Assembly: GCF_904849725.1 (NCBI RefSeq)
Contig: NC_058518.1
Location: forward strand, 323,848,581 to 323,912,580
Length of the DNA stretch: 64,000 nucleotides
From: Hordeum vulgare subsp. vulgare
Taxonomy: Eukaryota > Streptophyta > Magnoliopsida > Poales > Poaceae
Direction: 5' to 3'
The first letter of the stretch is position 1; each line of letters starts with the position of its first letter. The notes under the pieces are model-generated. The model made no database searches and was not told where the DNA came from. It worked only from the letters and a program-made list of their open reading frames with translations. This document shows positions 47,027 through 59,125 of this stretch, piece after piece. Made by a program: the position numbers and the translations under genes.

Positions 47027-50000
47027 TGTGGGGACCCTGAGTTACGAGTCGAGATCGCTGAATGATCGTGCTGAGTGATCCCAGAGACCAATGCTCACCG
47101 AACACGCATAAACTGAATATTAAGAGTCTTACATCCGTACATACCGTTTGATACAATAAATGACCATTGCGATCGAGACTTACATATATAGGGCCTTGAA
47201 GGCCAACACACCAAACTGGACCAATAGAGGAATTATTGGTTGAAAGCGTGAACCCATGCCATCAGTCTTAACCTACACGCATTCTGACTGGAAAGCATCC
47301 TAGCTCGCAAGAACGTCACCAAGTTACTCTTCACCATATCCTGTTCTTTAATACCTCGTCAATGAAATATCCAGTGGCAAGCCAATGAGTACTTTTGATT
47401 GTACTCGCAAACAGCCCATGACATGAAGAATGAAATTGAAGGATAACGATAACATGCATCTTTGGTGGAATTCATCTTGGAGGATTGATCATGAAATATG
47501 CATCAAGTTAAATAATTACTTTTGAAGAGGAGGTTATAGATATCAATATATCTGTCGAGGGCTGAGCCATCCGGGCTCACCCTTTATGGCAAGACTTCGA
47601 ACTTGGTCATATCATTACTTCCATAACAACCCACTTTTAACACCACTCACACACACTTGGTTTATGCGGAAATAACTGGATGTAGTTTAAGCAGCACCAC
47701 CCAACTATCCTTGACCGTGGACACGGCTGTTCGAATAGTTTTACACTCTGCAGAGGTAGTACGCTGGACCCACGAGATCCGGGAAACTTCCTGTCATCCA
47801 CGACTCGTGGTATATAACATACCCGAGGTAAGTACCCGATCAGTGCCTTTCCCCTGACGATACTAGACAAAGAGGTCCACTTGATTGGTACCCAGTCCAC
47901 ATGTTGTACGTCTTACGAGCATTGACTCTAGAAAGTATCAACCATGCGGGGACCAACGGTGTGCCTGGAACTCATAAAAATGGCATAGTCGTCCTACCTG
48001 GCACGACCCCATCACGAGAGTGACCACACATCACTCCCGCCACTAGTAATGTGGCTCTTTGCTAGCACCGACCAGAGTAATTAACATAGCCCCGTCCCAT
48101 AAGGGGTAACGTGGTCGTACTAGTAAGGTTGGGACGGTCGACACATCATAAATCTAATCTCATTTCCGAAACCATACTTACTCAAAATACCCGGTGCACC
48201 ACTTCCCAAAAGTGGCCACCTAACTCATCATGACCCTCGGGCATTAGTGGCACCCGACGGGGTTTTCATAAATCTTTGTTTTATACCAACAACATGATCA
48301 TGCTATTTATTCTAGCATTACTTGTCAACATGATACTAGCATGATCCTCAAAGGGAAGGATCAAGCTCAATGCATGTGCTCCGGAGGAGCCATCAGTAAC
48401 ATCACATCGAATGATTTACCGGCACTTATGATCAAATGCAACGGAAATACTTGCTATGTTAACATGCAATGTAACATATGCTCAGTCATGGTCAAAGGGC
48501 TGCTTGCCTTTGCTCACATAAGTTCTCGGGTCTCCGAGGTCTTCCGCTCTCATTCCGAGTACTCCGTGCACCTGTCAACTATCATCGGAAACAACCACGG
48601 TAAGCCACACAACAGGTAGAAATAAAAGTGCTACATAAATAGAAGCTATATTTTTCTTGGACCTCTCTGGTCGTAAGAAAAATACCTGAAGCTTGCCATA
48701 GGAGGTTTGGATCATCAAGAATTTCTGAATGGAGGAAAGGAGGAGTATGGGATTCTTTATGAAGCCCAAAGAAAATATTATGATAAAAATAAGTGGAGGC
48801 ACTCATTTAACAGAGAACAAATGTAGAAATATTTAAGAAGTTGTTTCACTCGATTTGGAGTTGAAACGAATATTCTAGGATTTTTCTAATATGGAATAAA
48901 TAGCAATAGGAAGATATTCATTTAATACAATAGAACAAGCCTGATAAAAATGTTAACCAAGGCTATAAAAATAGGGCATGGTATAAGAAGGCTCTGGAAT
49001 TTGGAATCACTCCAATTGGAGTTGATTTGAGTCCTCCAGGATTTTCACAAAGTGGGGCCAAATACATTCAGATTTGGATTTAAATATATATTCCACAGGA
49101 AGTTGCTCTGGAAAAATGCGCCATGCACATATCTGGGTAGGTTTTGAATTTAGGAACCTGTAAAAATTTGAATTATTAGAATGGGAGCTAAAATGAATTT
49201 TTAATGGATTTTTGAAGATAATCCAAAATAGGTAAAAGAGAGAAGGGCTTAGCCTCGGGGGTTATCTTGCGCCCAGGGCGCTAGACAGGCCTTCGGGCTG
49301 GCCCAGCAGCTCGGGCCGCCGACGAAGGGACAAGCTGAAGGCGGTTTTCGCCAGGGCACTTTCGCCGCAGGGTGGCGCGTTTCCGCCGAGGCGCGGCCAC
49401 TAGAGGCAGCTGGCTTGGCCCTGGCTCAATGCCAAAGGGCCCCGCCTGCGAGGTCATCCCCTTCCTCCCGCTGGCACAGAGGAACTGCAGGGAAAGAGGA
49501 ATCCGCACGGACGTCGTGCCTCCGGCCAACCCCCTGCCCAGGTGAGAGCGCCGGCGGGCTCAGGAGACCGTGCCGCCCCCATTCCCAAACAAAACCCCCG
49601 CGGAGAGGCTGCAAGGGGGCGGGCGACGACGGCTGCGGGAAGACCGCCGATCTCCCTGGTTTCGGCACCAGTAGCGAAGGAAGGGAGCCGGAGGTGCTCG
49701 GGAGGAGCGGCGCCAGCTAGGGAAAACTCTAGGGGAAGCCAGAGGCGAGGGCAAACGCCCTGGTTGGCCTGGCTTGAGCGAAGGCGCCTGGTGGGCTTCG
49801 GCCATGGCACGGCAGGAGGAGGAGGGGGGCTTGGGGAGAGAGCACAGACTCAAAAGGGAGCCTGGGATGCTCACAAGAAAGGGGAAGCAAGAGGGACTCG
49901 AAGAAAAGGGGAATAAGAGAGTTGGAGGGAGGAAGAGAGCTTGCAAGCTCTCGGGTGCACCTGTGGGCATGGGTGCCACATGTTCCAGAGGAACCTTGGA

Positions 50001-51978
50001 AGCTAGCTAGTGGGGGAGATAGTTTTAATGGTCAAAAGGAAGCTCTGAGACACACTGGGACATCTTGTACCAGCTAGAGATGGATTGGAGGAAGGAGACA
50101 AAGTGCAGAGCACCATTTCTGCACTCCAGGGAGGTGGTCACCACCCCACTTGATGTCCTGGGCCACTTCTTGGCCAAGCCAATGTGTCCAACATGCAAGG
50201 CATGCATGCCACAACGCACTGATTAAGTTTGCCCCGAGTGGAGTTGATTTTAATTGCTTTTGACTGAGGTAAACATTGCAGCAGGAAACTAGGGGCTGAT
50301 AAAAGTGGTTTTCACAGGCAGGGATGGGAGGTGAAACTATGTCCTGGAGCATCTGATATGGAAGGACTACATTTCTGCAATGTTTCAGCTCAAGCAAGGA
50401 AGTGTAACTAGCACTTGATGTACAAAGCTACCTTTCAGCCATAATTCAACTTGATGATGTGCTGCTCATTTTCTCCACATGAGCATGCCATCTCTTGGCT
50501 TGAAACAATGCCTTGGGATGCCAGGTACCCTCTGGAAAGGGATGGGGGCTTTGGGTTAAGTAGAAGTGGGGCAAGAGGGGTAAAAAGGGTGGTTCCAAGG
50601 GTGACATGAGGAGTAGTTACATGGAGACTCTCTCCAATAATTGACCAGTGGCCATGGAAATGTTATTGGAGGTAAAATGTAACTATATGAAGCTGTGGTA
50701 GAAAGTTGAGCTCAAGGGTTAAAGTGGAAGGGGCCAAAGTAGCCAATGAAGTGAATGCACACAAGGTGTTTGATAGGTGGCAGAGCAATCAAATGGACTT
50801 CAATGGATGTGAAACTTAACAGGATGAAATAATAGATGAAAATAACATTGGACACCAAATTTGGGATTTGGTGGAGAATGTTCCAATGTAAACTTGGAAA
50901 ACCCTTGAAATGGGCAGAAATGACTTTGTGCTTATGAAACTATTCAAATCAATTCCCACAAATCCCATATTTGGTGTGGGGACATTATTTAAGCATTAAG
51001 GCACGCACAAAAAGTTTGGGGTCAATTGGAGAAACTTTATAATGTAAAGTTTCCCGAAGTCAGAAATCAACAGAGAGGGTTTTGAGGGGCTTGGGATAAG
51101 TTCCCCTATTCTCCTTGATGCACCACTTGGTGTGGATGCATTATTAAAGTATTAGAACATGTCAACCAACTTTTACCACAATTGGAGGCACTTCATAATG
51201 TAGAATTGCTCAAATTTGAATCTGGACACATAGGGTATTAGAATAATTAGGGGAGTCAAACCTACTTGGATTGAGATGAAACTTGGCAAGATCATCAAAC
51301 CTATCATAGGTGACTTGCTGGAATTTTACTGGAATTTATTGAGAATATTTCTTATAGAAATGTTCCAAAAGATTAAAATAGGCAGGAATGGTTTTGGAGG
51401 GGTTTGCCCAATATTTTGAACATGACTATGTTTTGAAACTCATATATATGGAATAAATATATCCACTGAGTTTCACTAAATTTTATTAAATATTTTGGAA
51501 GCAATAAAATTAACTTTCCTTCATAAGAGACCATTTTCGGCCTCACAGAAAGGCATTTAAATAAAATAATAATATAAATTTTAAAATAATAATATTGTGG
51601 TTTTTGGAAGACATTTTGATAATAAGTTTTAAATAAAATAATTGGTGCAAAATAAATTCCCTAATTGGAGGACTTGTAGTACAAATCTCATTTGACGGGT
51701 TTGAAAGTTAAATTCAAAGAAATGCATTTTGGTGAAAATAATATTTGGTAAAAAATAGTTTCTGGTCCTAACACATGGCATGATCATTAGGTAGGAGTTT
51801 TGGGCTAACGAGGTGAGTCTGGAGAATAACAAGAGTTATTGAGAATCAACACAAACATACCAGCAAGCAAGCAAACAATAGTCACTTCAATCACCACAAG
51901 CATTCACAATTTTTTTTAATTGGTCCTAATTTTTGAAATAAGTAAATTAGTCAGGAAAACTAAACACAGGATGTTACA
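47027..51978 (-). repeat. LARD-BC 5' LTR, 4952 bp
   Basis: It starts TGTAACATCC at 51978 and ends GGGTCCCCACA at 47027 on the minus strand. It is uninterrupted and therefore the best reference for this LTR. Layout: AT-rich 50250-51978, GC-rich block 49250-50000, moderate composition 47027-49200. The many ORFs callable in the GC-rich block on both strands have no motif and are treated as noise. Confidence 0.9.
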
Positions 51979-51983
51979 TATTG
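51979..51983. repeat. Target site duplication of LARD-BC, right copy
   Basis: TATTG follows the LTR end and repeats 21062-21066 exactly. Confidence 0.9.
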
Positions 51984-52193
51984 TTATTGTTGCTACTAAA
52001 ATTAATGATATCATTGTTACTGCTACCTTTCCTATTTGTCATGATACTAAATCTTTTGCTGCAAAGAGATATTTTTTGACTCAAATGTCAAGGCCTCTAA
52101 ATATTCTTTGGCTCACCTTGTGACGAATAAATAAATTAGGTTAAAATACTACCCGTGAAGACTATCGTAATCCCCTATACTTGTGGGTTATCA
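51984..52193 (+). repeat. Element O 3' LTR, right part
   Basis: This 210-bp remainder of the split LTR ends CTATACTTGTGGGTTATCA, a standard Athila-type LTR end in Triticeae. With 19883-21066 it gives an LTR of about 1.39 kb. The following bases tctcc would be O's target duplication; the other copy is not in the window. Confidence 0.8.
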
Positions 52194-55100
52194 TCTCCCC
52201 ACAACGGGGCATCATTATCTGAAAATACGTGCCCCGGAGGCACAATTTCATGCTCAAAGTACCATGGGCAGCTTTGGGGACCGAATACATAAAGACCAAG
52301 TATCCCGTTTGACCGAGATATCGTCAAACATGTCTTCAAAAAATATCAGGTACCATCAAGGACCTACTCACCATCAAGCTAACATAATTCAACAACTTAT
52401 CAAGAGCTTCTCTTACAAAGGCCCGCTCACCGACTACTACCTCCTCTAAAGGAGCACCCCCTGGATAGCAAAGGTGCACACGTGCAACATGGCACATTAA
52501 AGGACATCAAGCCATTCGCAAACCTTTCATGTGCGAATTTATTTTTAAGTATCCATAATAGTTTCTTGGGCAGGATAGACCTCACGAGTTCATCAGACAT
52601 AAAGACCTTTTTTACTGTTCCATGGCAGTCATTCATATTGCATAGCCTTTTTTATTTTTTATTTTTCCGCTCTTCGACACCAAAACAAGCCAGTTCCATA
52701 CATATTTTAGATGTGGCCGGCTAATTGACCGGGGGTTCGACCATTAAGCTCGCCCCAAGCGTCACCCCGACACCATCTTTTACCCCGTGTGCTCGGCGTC
52801 CTGGATATTGCGTTATATGCATCGGTTCTGAATTATGTATTGGGTCAAAAGTTGGGTTGCCCGACTCCTGTGTTTACCCTTTTAAATTCCACATGTTAGG
52901 CTAAAAGGGTAAATGGATAACCACTGTGATTGTACTTCTATCTTGCGTGGTTAAGTACCTGAGTGGAGAAAGTCGAAAACTGACTCTCATAATAAGCGTG
53001 AACTGGTCTGCGATCAGATGAGTAGTGTTAAACTAAAAATTGATGGAGGTTCACTATGTTATATGAAGGGTTTGAAGTTACACAAACCAGGTGACAATGG
53101 TTTTTCACCCTGGTATATCCGAACATCACTCAAGCTCCTAAAGTTAAGTGAAAACATTAATGCTGCAAGTCTGATTGCGTCATTTCCTTGCACACTACCG
53201 CGTCCGGGCACCAAGGAGTTGGCTAAGGGTAACAGTGCGGAGGTCGAAAACACCCCTTGTAGTATCTACAAGGGGGCTCAAGCCGACGAGTGGTAACTTT
53301 CAGATTAAAACGGCCACACATGACTCAAAATTAAAGAAAGCAAAGCTTGATATACCATGCAAAGAACCAGCATTATAATGCACAAAAGTTTAACTATAAA
53401 TACAAATATAGGATAGTACATTTACTAAAGAATTACATCCTTCGGGCACAGGGGTTCTATGGCCCGAGCACCATCCATAATGGTGGGAAAATACAACTCG
53501 GGGCACCTATGCTTCTTTCCGGGCGTCGGAGGTCTGGTGGCCATTTTGGTTGGCTTTAACTTAGGCCAATGGGCCATGGTCTTTGCGAAAGCCATCCAAG
53601 CTCCCTCAATGCATACGGAGCGCTTCAGGACGTCATTTAGGGGCGCGACGGCAACCAACTTCTACAACAAGCTAAAGTAGCCGCTCGACATTGACTTTGT
53701 ACGCCATAGAGCTGATGCAGAGGTCCTTCATGGCCAGCTCTGCCATCCGATGCAACTCGATCAGGTGATCAGTTACTAGGAGAGGTTGCTCAAGGGCTTG
53801 AAATTGCACCCAGAACAACCTCAGCTTGGCATCCCCTTCCTGGGATGCATAATGCCTTGCCGCATCCGCCGCACTCTTTGGGAGGTTTGCAAACAAAGCT
53901 GGATAATGCCACACAAGGGTGAGCAATGCGAACCTTTTGCCACAAAAGACATATTGCAGTAAGTATCACTTACCATCCACAATTTGTTGATTTTGTGGAT
54001 CTCCTTCTAGTGGCCTTGCCTTTCGATCCGTGCTTCGTGGATAACCGCGGTAAACAAGAACACGTTAGAGGCCTGATCCTTATTCTTCTGTTCAAGGACC
54101 TCACATTTAGTGATAGCATCCTTAAGCTCTTGCTGCACTTCAGCAACCCTAGCCTCGTGCTTGTCACTAGAAGACTTTGCCGACAACAGTTTGGCAGCTC
54201 CTCGTTCGGTCTCCATTCTGTTTGGCAGCCTCTTGCCTCACCTTGTTCAGCTCGGCCTTGAGGTTTTTGACCTCCGTGGCGACAACTGCAGTTGTCATAA
54301 ATACACCCTGCACTTTAGGATAAAAGCAACAATACCTCACCTAAATGAGGAAAATAATGATAGTAGTCTAGTTCGAAATAACCTTGTGTGTCTTGATACC
54401 GCTTGTTGAGAAGATCAAGCTCCTCCTCGGAGCTCTTAAGCTTCCGATTCATTTCCGCCATCTCCATGACGCTGGGGGCTGCTGCCGAAGACGAGGCCCA
54501 CATAAACAGTATATATGTGTGAGACACCTAAGTTATCGGATTTTGAACCCTCTCCCAGGTTTTTCTTTCTTCCTGCCAGAGTCTTGGGGGCTACGGCTCA
54601 TTTAAATATTATAAGTGCTTTCTCCGCACTATTTGACTCCCGCATGAGTTTATCAAACTCACACAAGGATCGGGTGCTACTGAATATGGGGATTGCATAT
54701 AAACCCATAAATTACAAATACTTTGTAATAAAGCATATTGCATAATTTACATTGAAGCCTGTCAGCAGGCTACCAAAAAATTCTATCAATCCACTGTCAA
54801 CGGATGATATAATTTGTAAAACCGCACCCAAAAGAGTGCGGTGTTCTTCGGTGATGGAGGAGTATTTTAAACTTTCCTACATCACGACGAACCACTAGGT
54901 TTGAGCCCGCTCTGTTAAGGGTGGCTCTCGGGCGGCACTTTGTTTCCTACTTGCGGAGAAGCCTGAGTAGACTACTCCGGAGGTTGGAGGTGTGTGGAAC
55001 TGTCTTCGGGGAGAGCTCGGGTTGACCGGGCTACCCCTCCTTGCTCGCCAGAAGTGATTCACTATCCTGCTCTTTGCGACCGAGGTGTTAACCTCGGCCA

Positions 55101-57082
55101 TGATATCATCACCCCCGCACCTCGTGTACGGATTAGGGAGGGTCTTTTGGGATACCACCTCCCCTACCTCCTCGGTAACCGAGGGAAGTGTCTTGTGAGA
55201 TGCAGTCTTGCTCTCTACTAGTTCGGTTGGCAAGCAGCCCCCTCTCAGGCCTGGCTGACAGGGAGGTCACGCGGTAGACTATAAATAGGAAATGTATGTA
55301 TACAGTCAACAACAAAACCTTAATGCGGAAAAATGATATGATCTTCAGATTCATACCTTTGCATTGGTTGGTTGACCCTGGGGTTCCTTCGAGGAACCCT
55401 TTATAAGGTCTTAGACTCCTCGGCGGAGTGCGAGCAATCAACAAACACGGCTACGTTGGCCCTGCATTGCCTTTTTGGGGCAGTGGGAGGTAGATCTACC
55501 TCGACGTCTTCGGACGCTACCCTCTTCTTCGTGTGGGAGGACTCACTCTCCTCCCCGCCCTCTTACTTCTCTCACTAAAGAGCAGAAGGGGCGTGTGTGT
55601 CTTTGGATCTAGTGTTCGGAGGTCCTTTTGCGCATAGGCCTCCTCGGGTCTCCTTATTATCTTCCTTCTTCTTTTCCTTCTTCGTCGTCACAGCGTACGA
55701 CTTTTCGACCAGCATGGACGTTAGTAAGGTGATTCTGGGGCCGTCGGGCAGCAGTGTCGAGAAGTTAAGTTTGGATTTCTCCAGCCAGATCTATGAATAT
55801 GGAAGAAAAAGGGTTAAGAGTCTTATTAAAGGGAAATATCCGAACATAATTACTAACAATTTTTTTTTGCGGCCTCTGTCCTCTTCCTCGACCGGCCAAG
55901 TTTTTTGCGGCTTGAACATCACCTTCCATAGTTTGCTATGGGTAATGCGATTGAAGTGGTGCACGGTGACCGGGTCTTTAGGTTGTAGGACCCCATGGGG
56001 GTAGCCCGATGTTGACAAGGGAGGAGGAGGTGGCGTAGCATGACCTAAACCACGTTGGTTAGCTCAATCTTCTTTTTCACGAGATGGGAGACGCACCTCT
56101 GCAGCAACTCCACCTCCATGGCTAACCCCCAATCAAGTCCCTTCCTCGTCCATGATACCAGTCTCATGAGAGGTCCGAATCTGAATACGGAGGGTGCTGC
56201 CCACTCTGCATCTCGTGTTTTTGTGATATAGAACCACTCCTGCTGCCAGATCTTGACGGTGTCTATAAAAGAACCGTCCGACCATTTACCAGGAAGATAT
56301 TGCTAATCATCACTCCCCCACAGTCTGCATGCTCGCTGCTATCTACCTTCGGCTTGAAATTGAAAACTTTCAACGACAAGCCAAGTGGGGTTGGACTCAC
56401 AGAAAGGCCTTGCACACGATGATAATGGCCAATATGTGCATGCAAGAGTTTGAGGGGAGGTCATGGAAATCCAACCTATAGAAAAACATCAAACCCCTTA
56501 CAAGGGGTGGAGTGGGAAGCCGAGGCCCCGGATGAAGTGGGGGATGAACACCACCCACTTGCCATCTTTTGGCTTGGGGATGACTTGGCCCTTCTCTGGA
56601 GCATGATGAACAATGTTGAATGATAGGTAGATGACACTTTAGCTCCGAGATGTCATTGTTGGTGATGCAAGAGTCCCCCCACTTGCCTTTAGAGACGGAG
56701 CCGACCATGATCGAAATAGGGAAGTGGTTTGAGGAAATTATCGGAAAAAATTGAGCTTGGGAATTTGGAGCTCAGAAGATCTAGGAAGGTGGTAGCAATA
56801 CAAGATCTGAGAACCGTGTAGAGGCTGCGGTGACAGTTTTCATTTTATAAGCAAATGTAATATCAAAAGCCCCTTTTACTATGCCACAGGCCTCGCCACT
56901 ACCCGATATATCATGTAGTTATGCGCGCATGGGATAGCCAAAATCATAAGGTGTATCCCCTAAAAAGCGGGGCACGATCTCCATATTGATGGAACGTGCC
57001 AATGAAAGAACTGCCTCGAACCGTGGGTCAACTTTTTGTAACTCGTTAGTGGTCATGACCGACCGGGACCTTTCACTAAAAA
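52194..57082 (-). mobile_element. Decayed Gypsy-type element, LTRs not seen
   Basis: The segment between elements O and LARD-D holds a minus-strand gag-like gene and, at 52194-53424, noncoding 3' sequence with phrases such as caccccgacaccatctttta and aagggggctcaagccgacga. I recognise these from Triticeae Gypsy elements. Neither LTR nor pol is visible. It appears to be the oldest layer here. Confidence 0.5.
53425..56708 (-). pseudogene. Gag-like gene, 'putative gypsy type transposon' (Transposase_28-like) with coiled coil
   Basis: Broken minus-strand frames join into one protein layout. From 56708 comes a globular part with VRGLMFFYRLDFHDLPSN, the signature of the Transposase_28 family. A low-complexity basic/acidic middle covers 54900-55600. 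A coiled coil follows (MNRKLKSSEEELDLLNKRYQ at 54400-54470; VAEVQQELKDAITKCEVLEQ at 54100-54160). The C-terminal part has LRLFWVQFQALEQ, HRMAELAMKDLC, and in another frame SVCIEGAWMAFAKT and CPELYFPTIMDGAR. A 75-bp GT-AG stretch at 54308-54382 interrupts the coiled coil and is a likely intron. Many frameshifts and stops are present. The assignment is by remembered motif. Confidence 0.6.
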
Positions 57083-58796
57083 TGTAACACCGCGTGTTTG
57101 TACCACATTGACACAATAGGTTTTTATAAAATTTGTAACCATTTAAAACTTTTTGTGTGCATGTGATGATTGAATTGGTTGCTATATACTTGTTTGCCTC
57201 TTTGGGTTTTATTCACAAATATTCCCCATCTGTCAAAACTCATATTCTTGCTCCAAATACTTGCCCAATGACCTTACCATGTGAATAGGACCTAAAACTG
57301 TTTTTGTTAAATATTATTTTGACCAAAAAGCTTTTCTTTAAACTAAGTTTCCAAAACACCCTGAATTGAGGTTTGTACTACAAGTCCTCAAATTAGGGTA
57401 GATGGATTGCCCCAAAGATTTTATTAGGGTCCTATTATAAAATATACCTCCTAAAACCACAAAATTATTATTTTAGAAGTTATTTCACTATCTTAATTAA
57501 ATACCTTTTCTGAGGCTAGAAATTGTCTTTTATAGAGAAAAATATTTTATTGATTCAAAAATATTTGAGAAAACTTAGGGAAAATGAGTAGACATATATT
57601 TTCCATATATAAGAGTTTGAACACATGGTAATGTTCAAAATATCAGAAAAACCCCTCAAAACCGTTTCTACCTATTTCTAGCTTTTGAAATATTTCCGAA
57701 GGAAATATTATCAATTAATTCTAGGAAAATTCTAGCAAGTTAGATGTGGTATGTGTGATAATCTTTCTAAGTTAAATATCAATTTAGGTAGATTTGGTTC
57801 GCCAAAATATTCCAAAACCCTCTTTGTCTAGAATCAAATTTGAGCAACTCTACATTGCCAAGCTTCTCCTATCGCTCTCAAACATCGCAGGAGTGATCTA
57901 GTCCCCAAATAACGATGCTACACAAGGATGTGCATTTGTGGTAGTAGATTTTCTTAGCAAGATCTACAGAAACCTAATTTTGTTGATTTCTAGGGTTTTC
58001 ATTACACTGTCAACATTGCTCAAATGAGCTCAAACCTTGTGATCCATCTCTATTTTACCCAACATTTGGTCCTGTTAAATCTCACAGTAAGTGAGTAAAG
58101 TTATCTTGCCCAAAACTCCATCAAAGACCTTCTCGCAGAATCTAACAACTACTGTTTTGACCTCCAAAGTTATTCCCCTTGACTGAAACTTCTACCACAA
58201 CCTCTCTGAGACGCATATCATCTTCAATAGCAACGCAACGGCTAGATCCATGATTGAGTGCGTGAAACCCCACTTGCACCTCCCTAGACAGCCATTTCCT
58301 CGCTCTCTCAGCTTTTACTCTCTACTGGCCAACCTCTAGAGGATCCCATGATCCCCCCTTTGTTTAATCATCATGCAGCTGCTGGGCACTAGTGTCCGTG
58401 CCAGAGTGCTCCAAAGGCGTCATCGTGCCGACCAAAAGCGCGTTCTAGAGCATGCTACAGGACAGCTGAGAGTGGTCTTTGCTCCCTGCCCATCCCCTGG
58501 ACACATCAAGCCCTTCCCCTCGCACTAGTCGAGGCACCTTGGTGTCAGTAGCACGCAGGTCTGCCGGCCCCCTGTCACCTCTCTATCTGACGACCTCTAC
58601 AGCATGCGCCCCTAGTCGCACCTCTCGGCCAATGCGCGAGATCGCATGTGCAAAGTCTCCCGCTACTTCTCTCCTCTCCTTCCGGTCATGGATGATACCA
58701 ACAAACACCCTGAGCCAGTCTGGCCATCTCCTGTGACCCCCAGCCTCGACTGCATCATCGTCGATGCACCGGTCCATGGTGAGCTCGTGCCCTGGC

Positions 58797-58804
58797 TATA
58801 AATA
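58797..58804 (+). promoter_or_regulatory. TATA box in LARD-D LTR
   Basis: TATAAATA in cctggctataaatagcc is followed by a pyrimidine-rich ccctctctcccc, typical of a grass LTR promoter. It lies about 1.7 kb into the LTR, which implies a long R-U5 of roughly 2.5 kb. Confidence 0.5.
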
Positions 58805-59125
58805 GCCACCCCGAGGCCCTCTCTCCCCTATGGAACCATTTTCTCTCCCAGTCATGCGTCAACACCATTGATTCCATCCTTCGAAGCACTTGTGTGTGGG
58901 ATCGACCGGAGGTCTACCGCGTCGGGTCCACCGTCGATCTTCGGGTATAGCCCCTCTCTGACCCTCATTTTTGTCCCCTTGTCCCTCCCTTGCACTCGTG
59001 ATGCGACCCATCCTATTTTCCGTGTTGTTGGATCCAGGGATCATCGACGACGACCACTTATCGAGAACCTCCACCGTTGCTCCTCCGCTCCACCACCTGA
59101 ATGGTGGCATCCCCAGATACATCGC

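Larger units (their letters stand above)
21067..51978 (-). mobile_element. LARD-BC: complete long-LTR, pol-less retrotransposon carrying two nested elements
   Basis: The element is bounded by TGTGGGGACC at 21067 and ...TGTTACA at 51978, with TATTG duplicated on both sides. On the minus strand it reads 5' LTR 47027-51978, PBS 47011-47022, internal domain 34263-47026, PPT, 3' LTR 21067-34262. After removing element N (24318-32560) and Angela-2 (35465-44388) the LTRs are about 4.95 kb each and the internal domain about 3.8 kb, some 13.7 kb in total. No protease, reverse transcriptase, RNase H or integrase is present. This is the architecture described for LARDs such as Sukkula, but the termini differ from what I know of Sukkula. 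I cannot name the family. Confidence 0.85.
15712..52193 (+). mobile_element. Element O: Athila-type Gypsy element without reverse transcriptase, split by nested inserts
   Basis: Its own sequence is 15712-21066 and 51984-52193. Everything between is LARD-BC with its passengers. The order on the plus strand is protease C-terminus, promoter-like spacer, ORF of unknown function, long 3' noncoding region, polypurine tract, 3' LTR. I see no reverse transcriptase, RNase H or integrase between protease and LTR, so it is non-autonomous. The part 5' of the protease was displaced by LARD-A and lies outside the window. The LTR end (…CTTGTGGGTTATCA) and the PPT context (CTTGGGGACAAG…AAGTTTGG) are those of Athila-type Triticeae families of the Sabrina/Fatima/WHAM kind. 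I cannot fix the exact family. Confidence 0.7.

Noticed and set aside
53934..53973. Possible second intron with a GTAAGT donor in the Transposase_28-like gene
   Set aside because: At 40 bp it is too short for a plant intron, and the frames around it are already broken.
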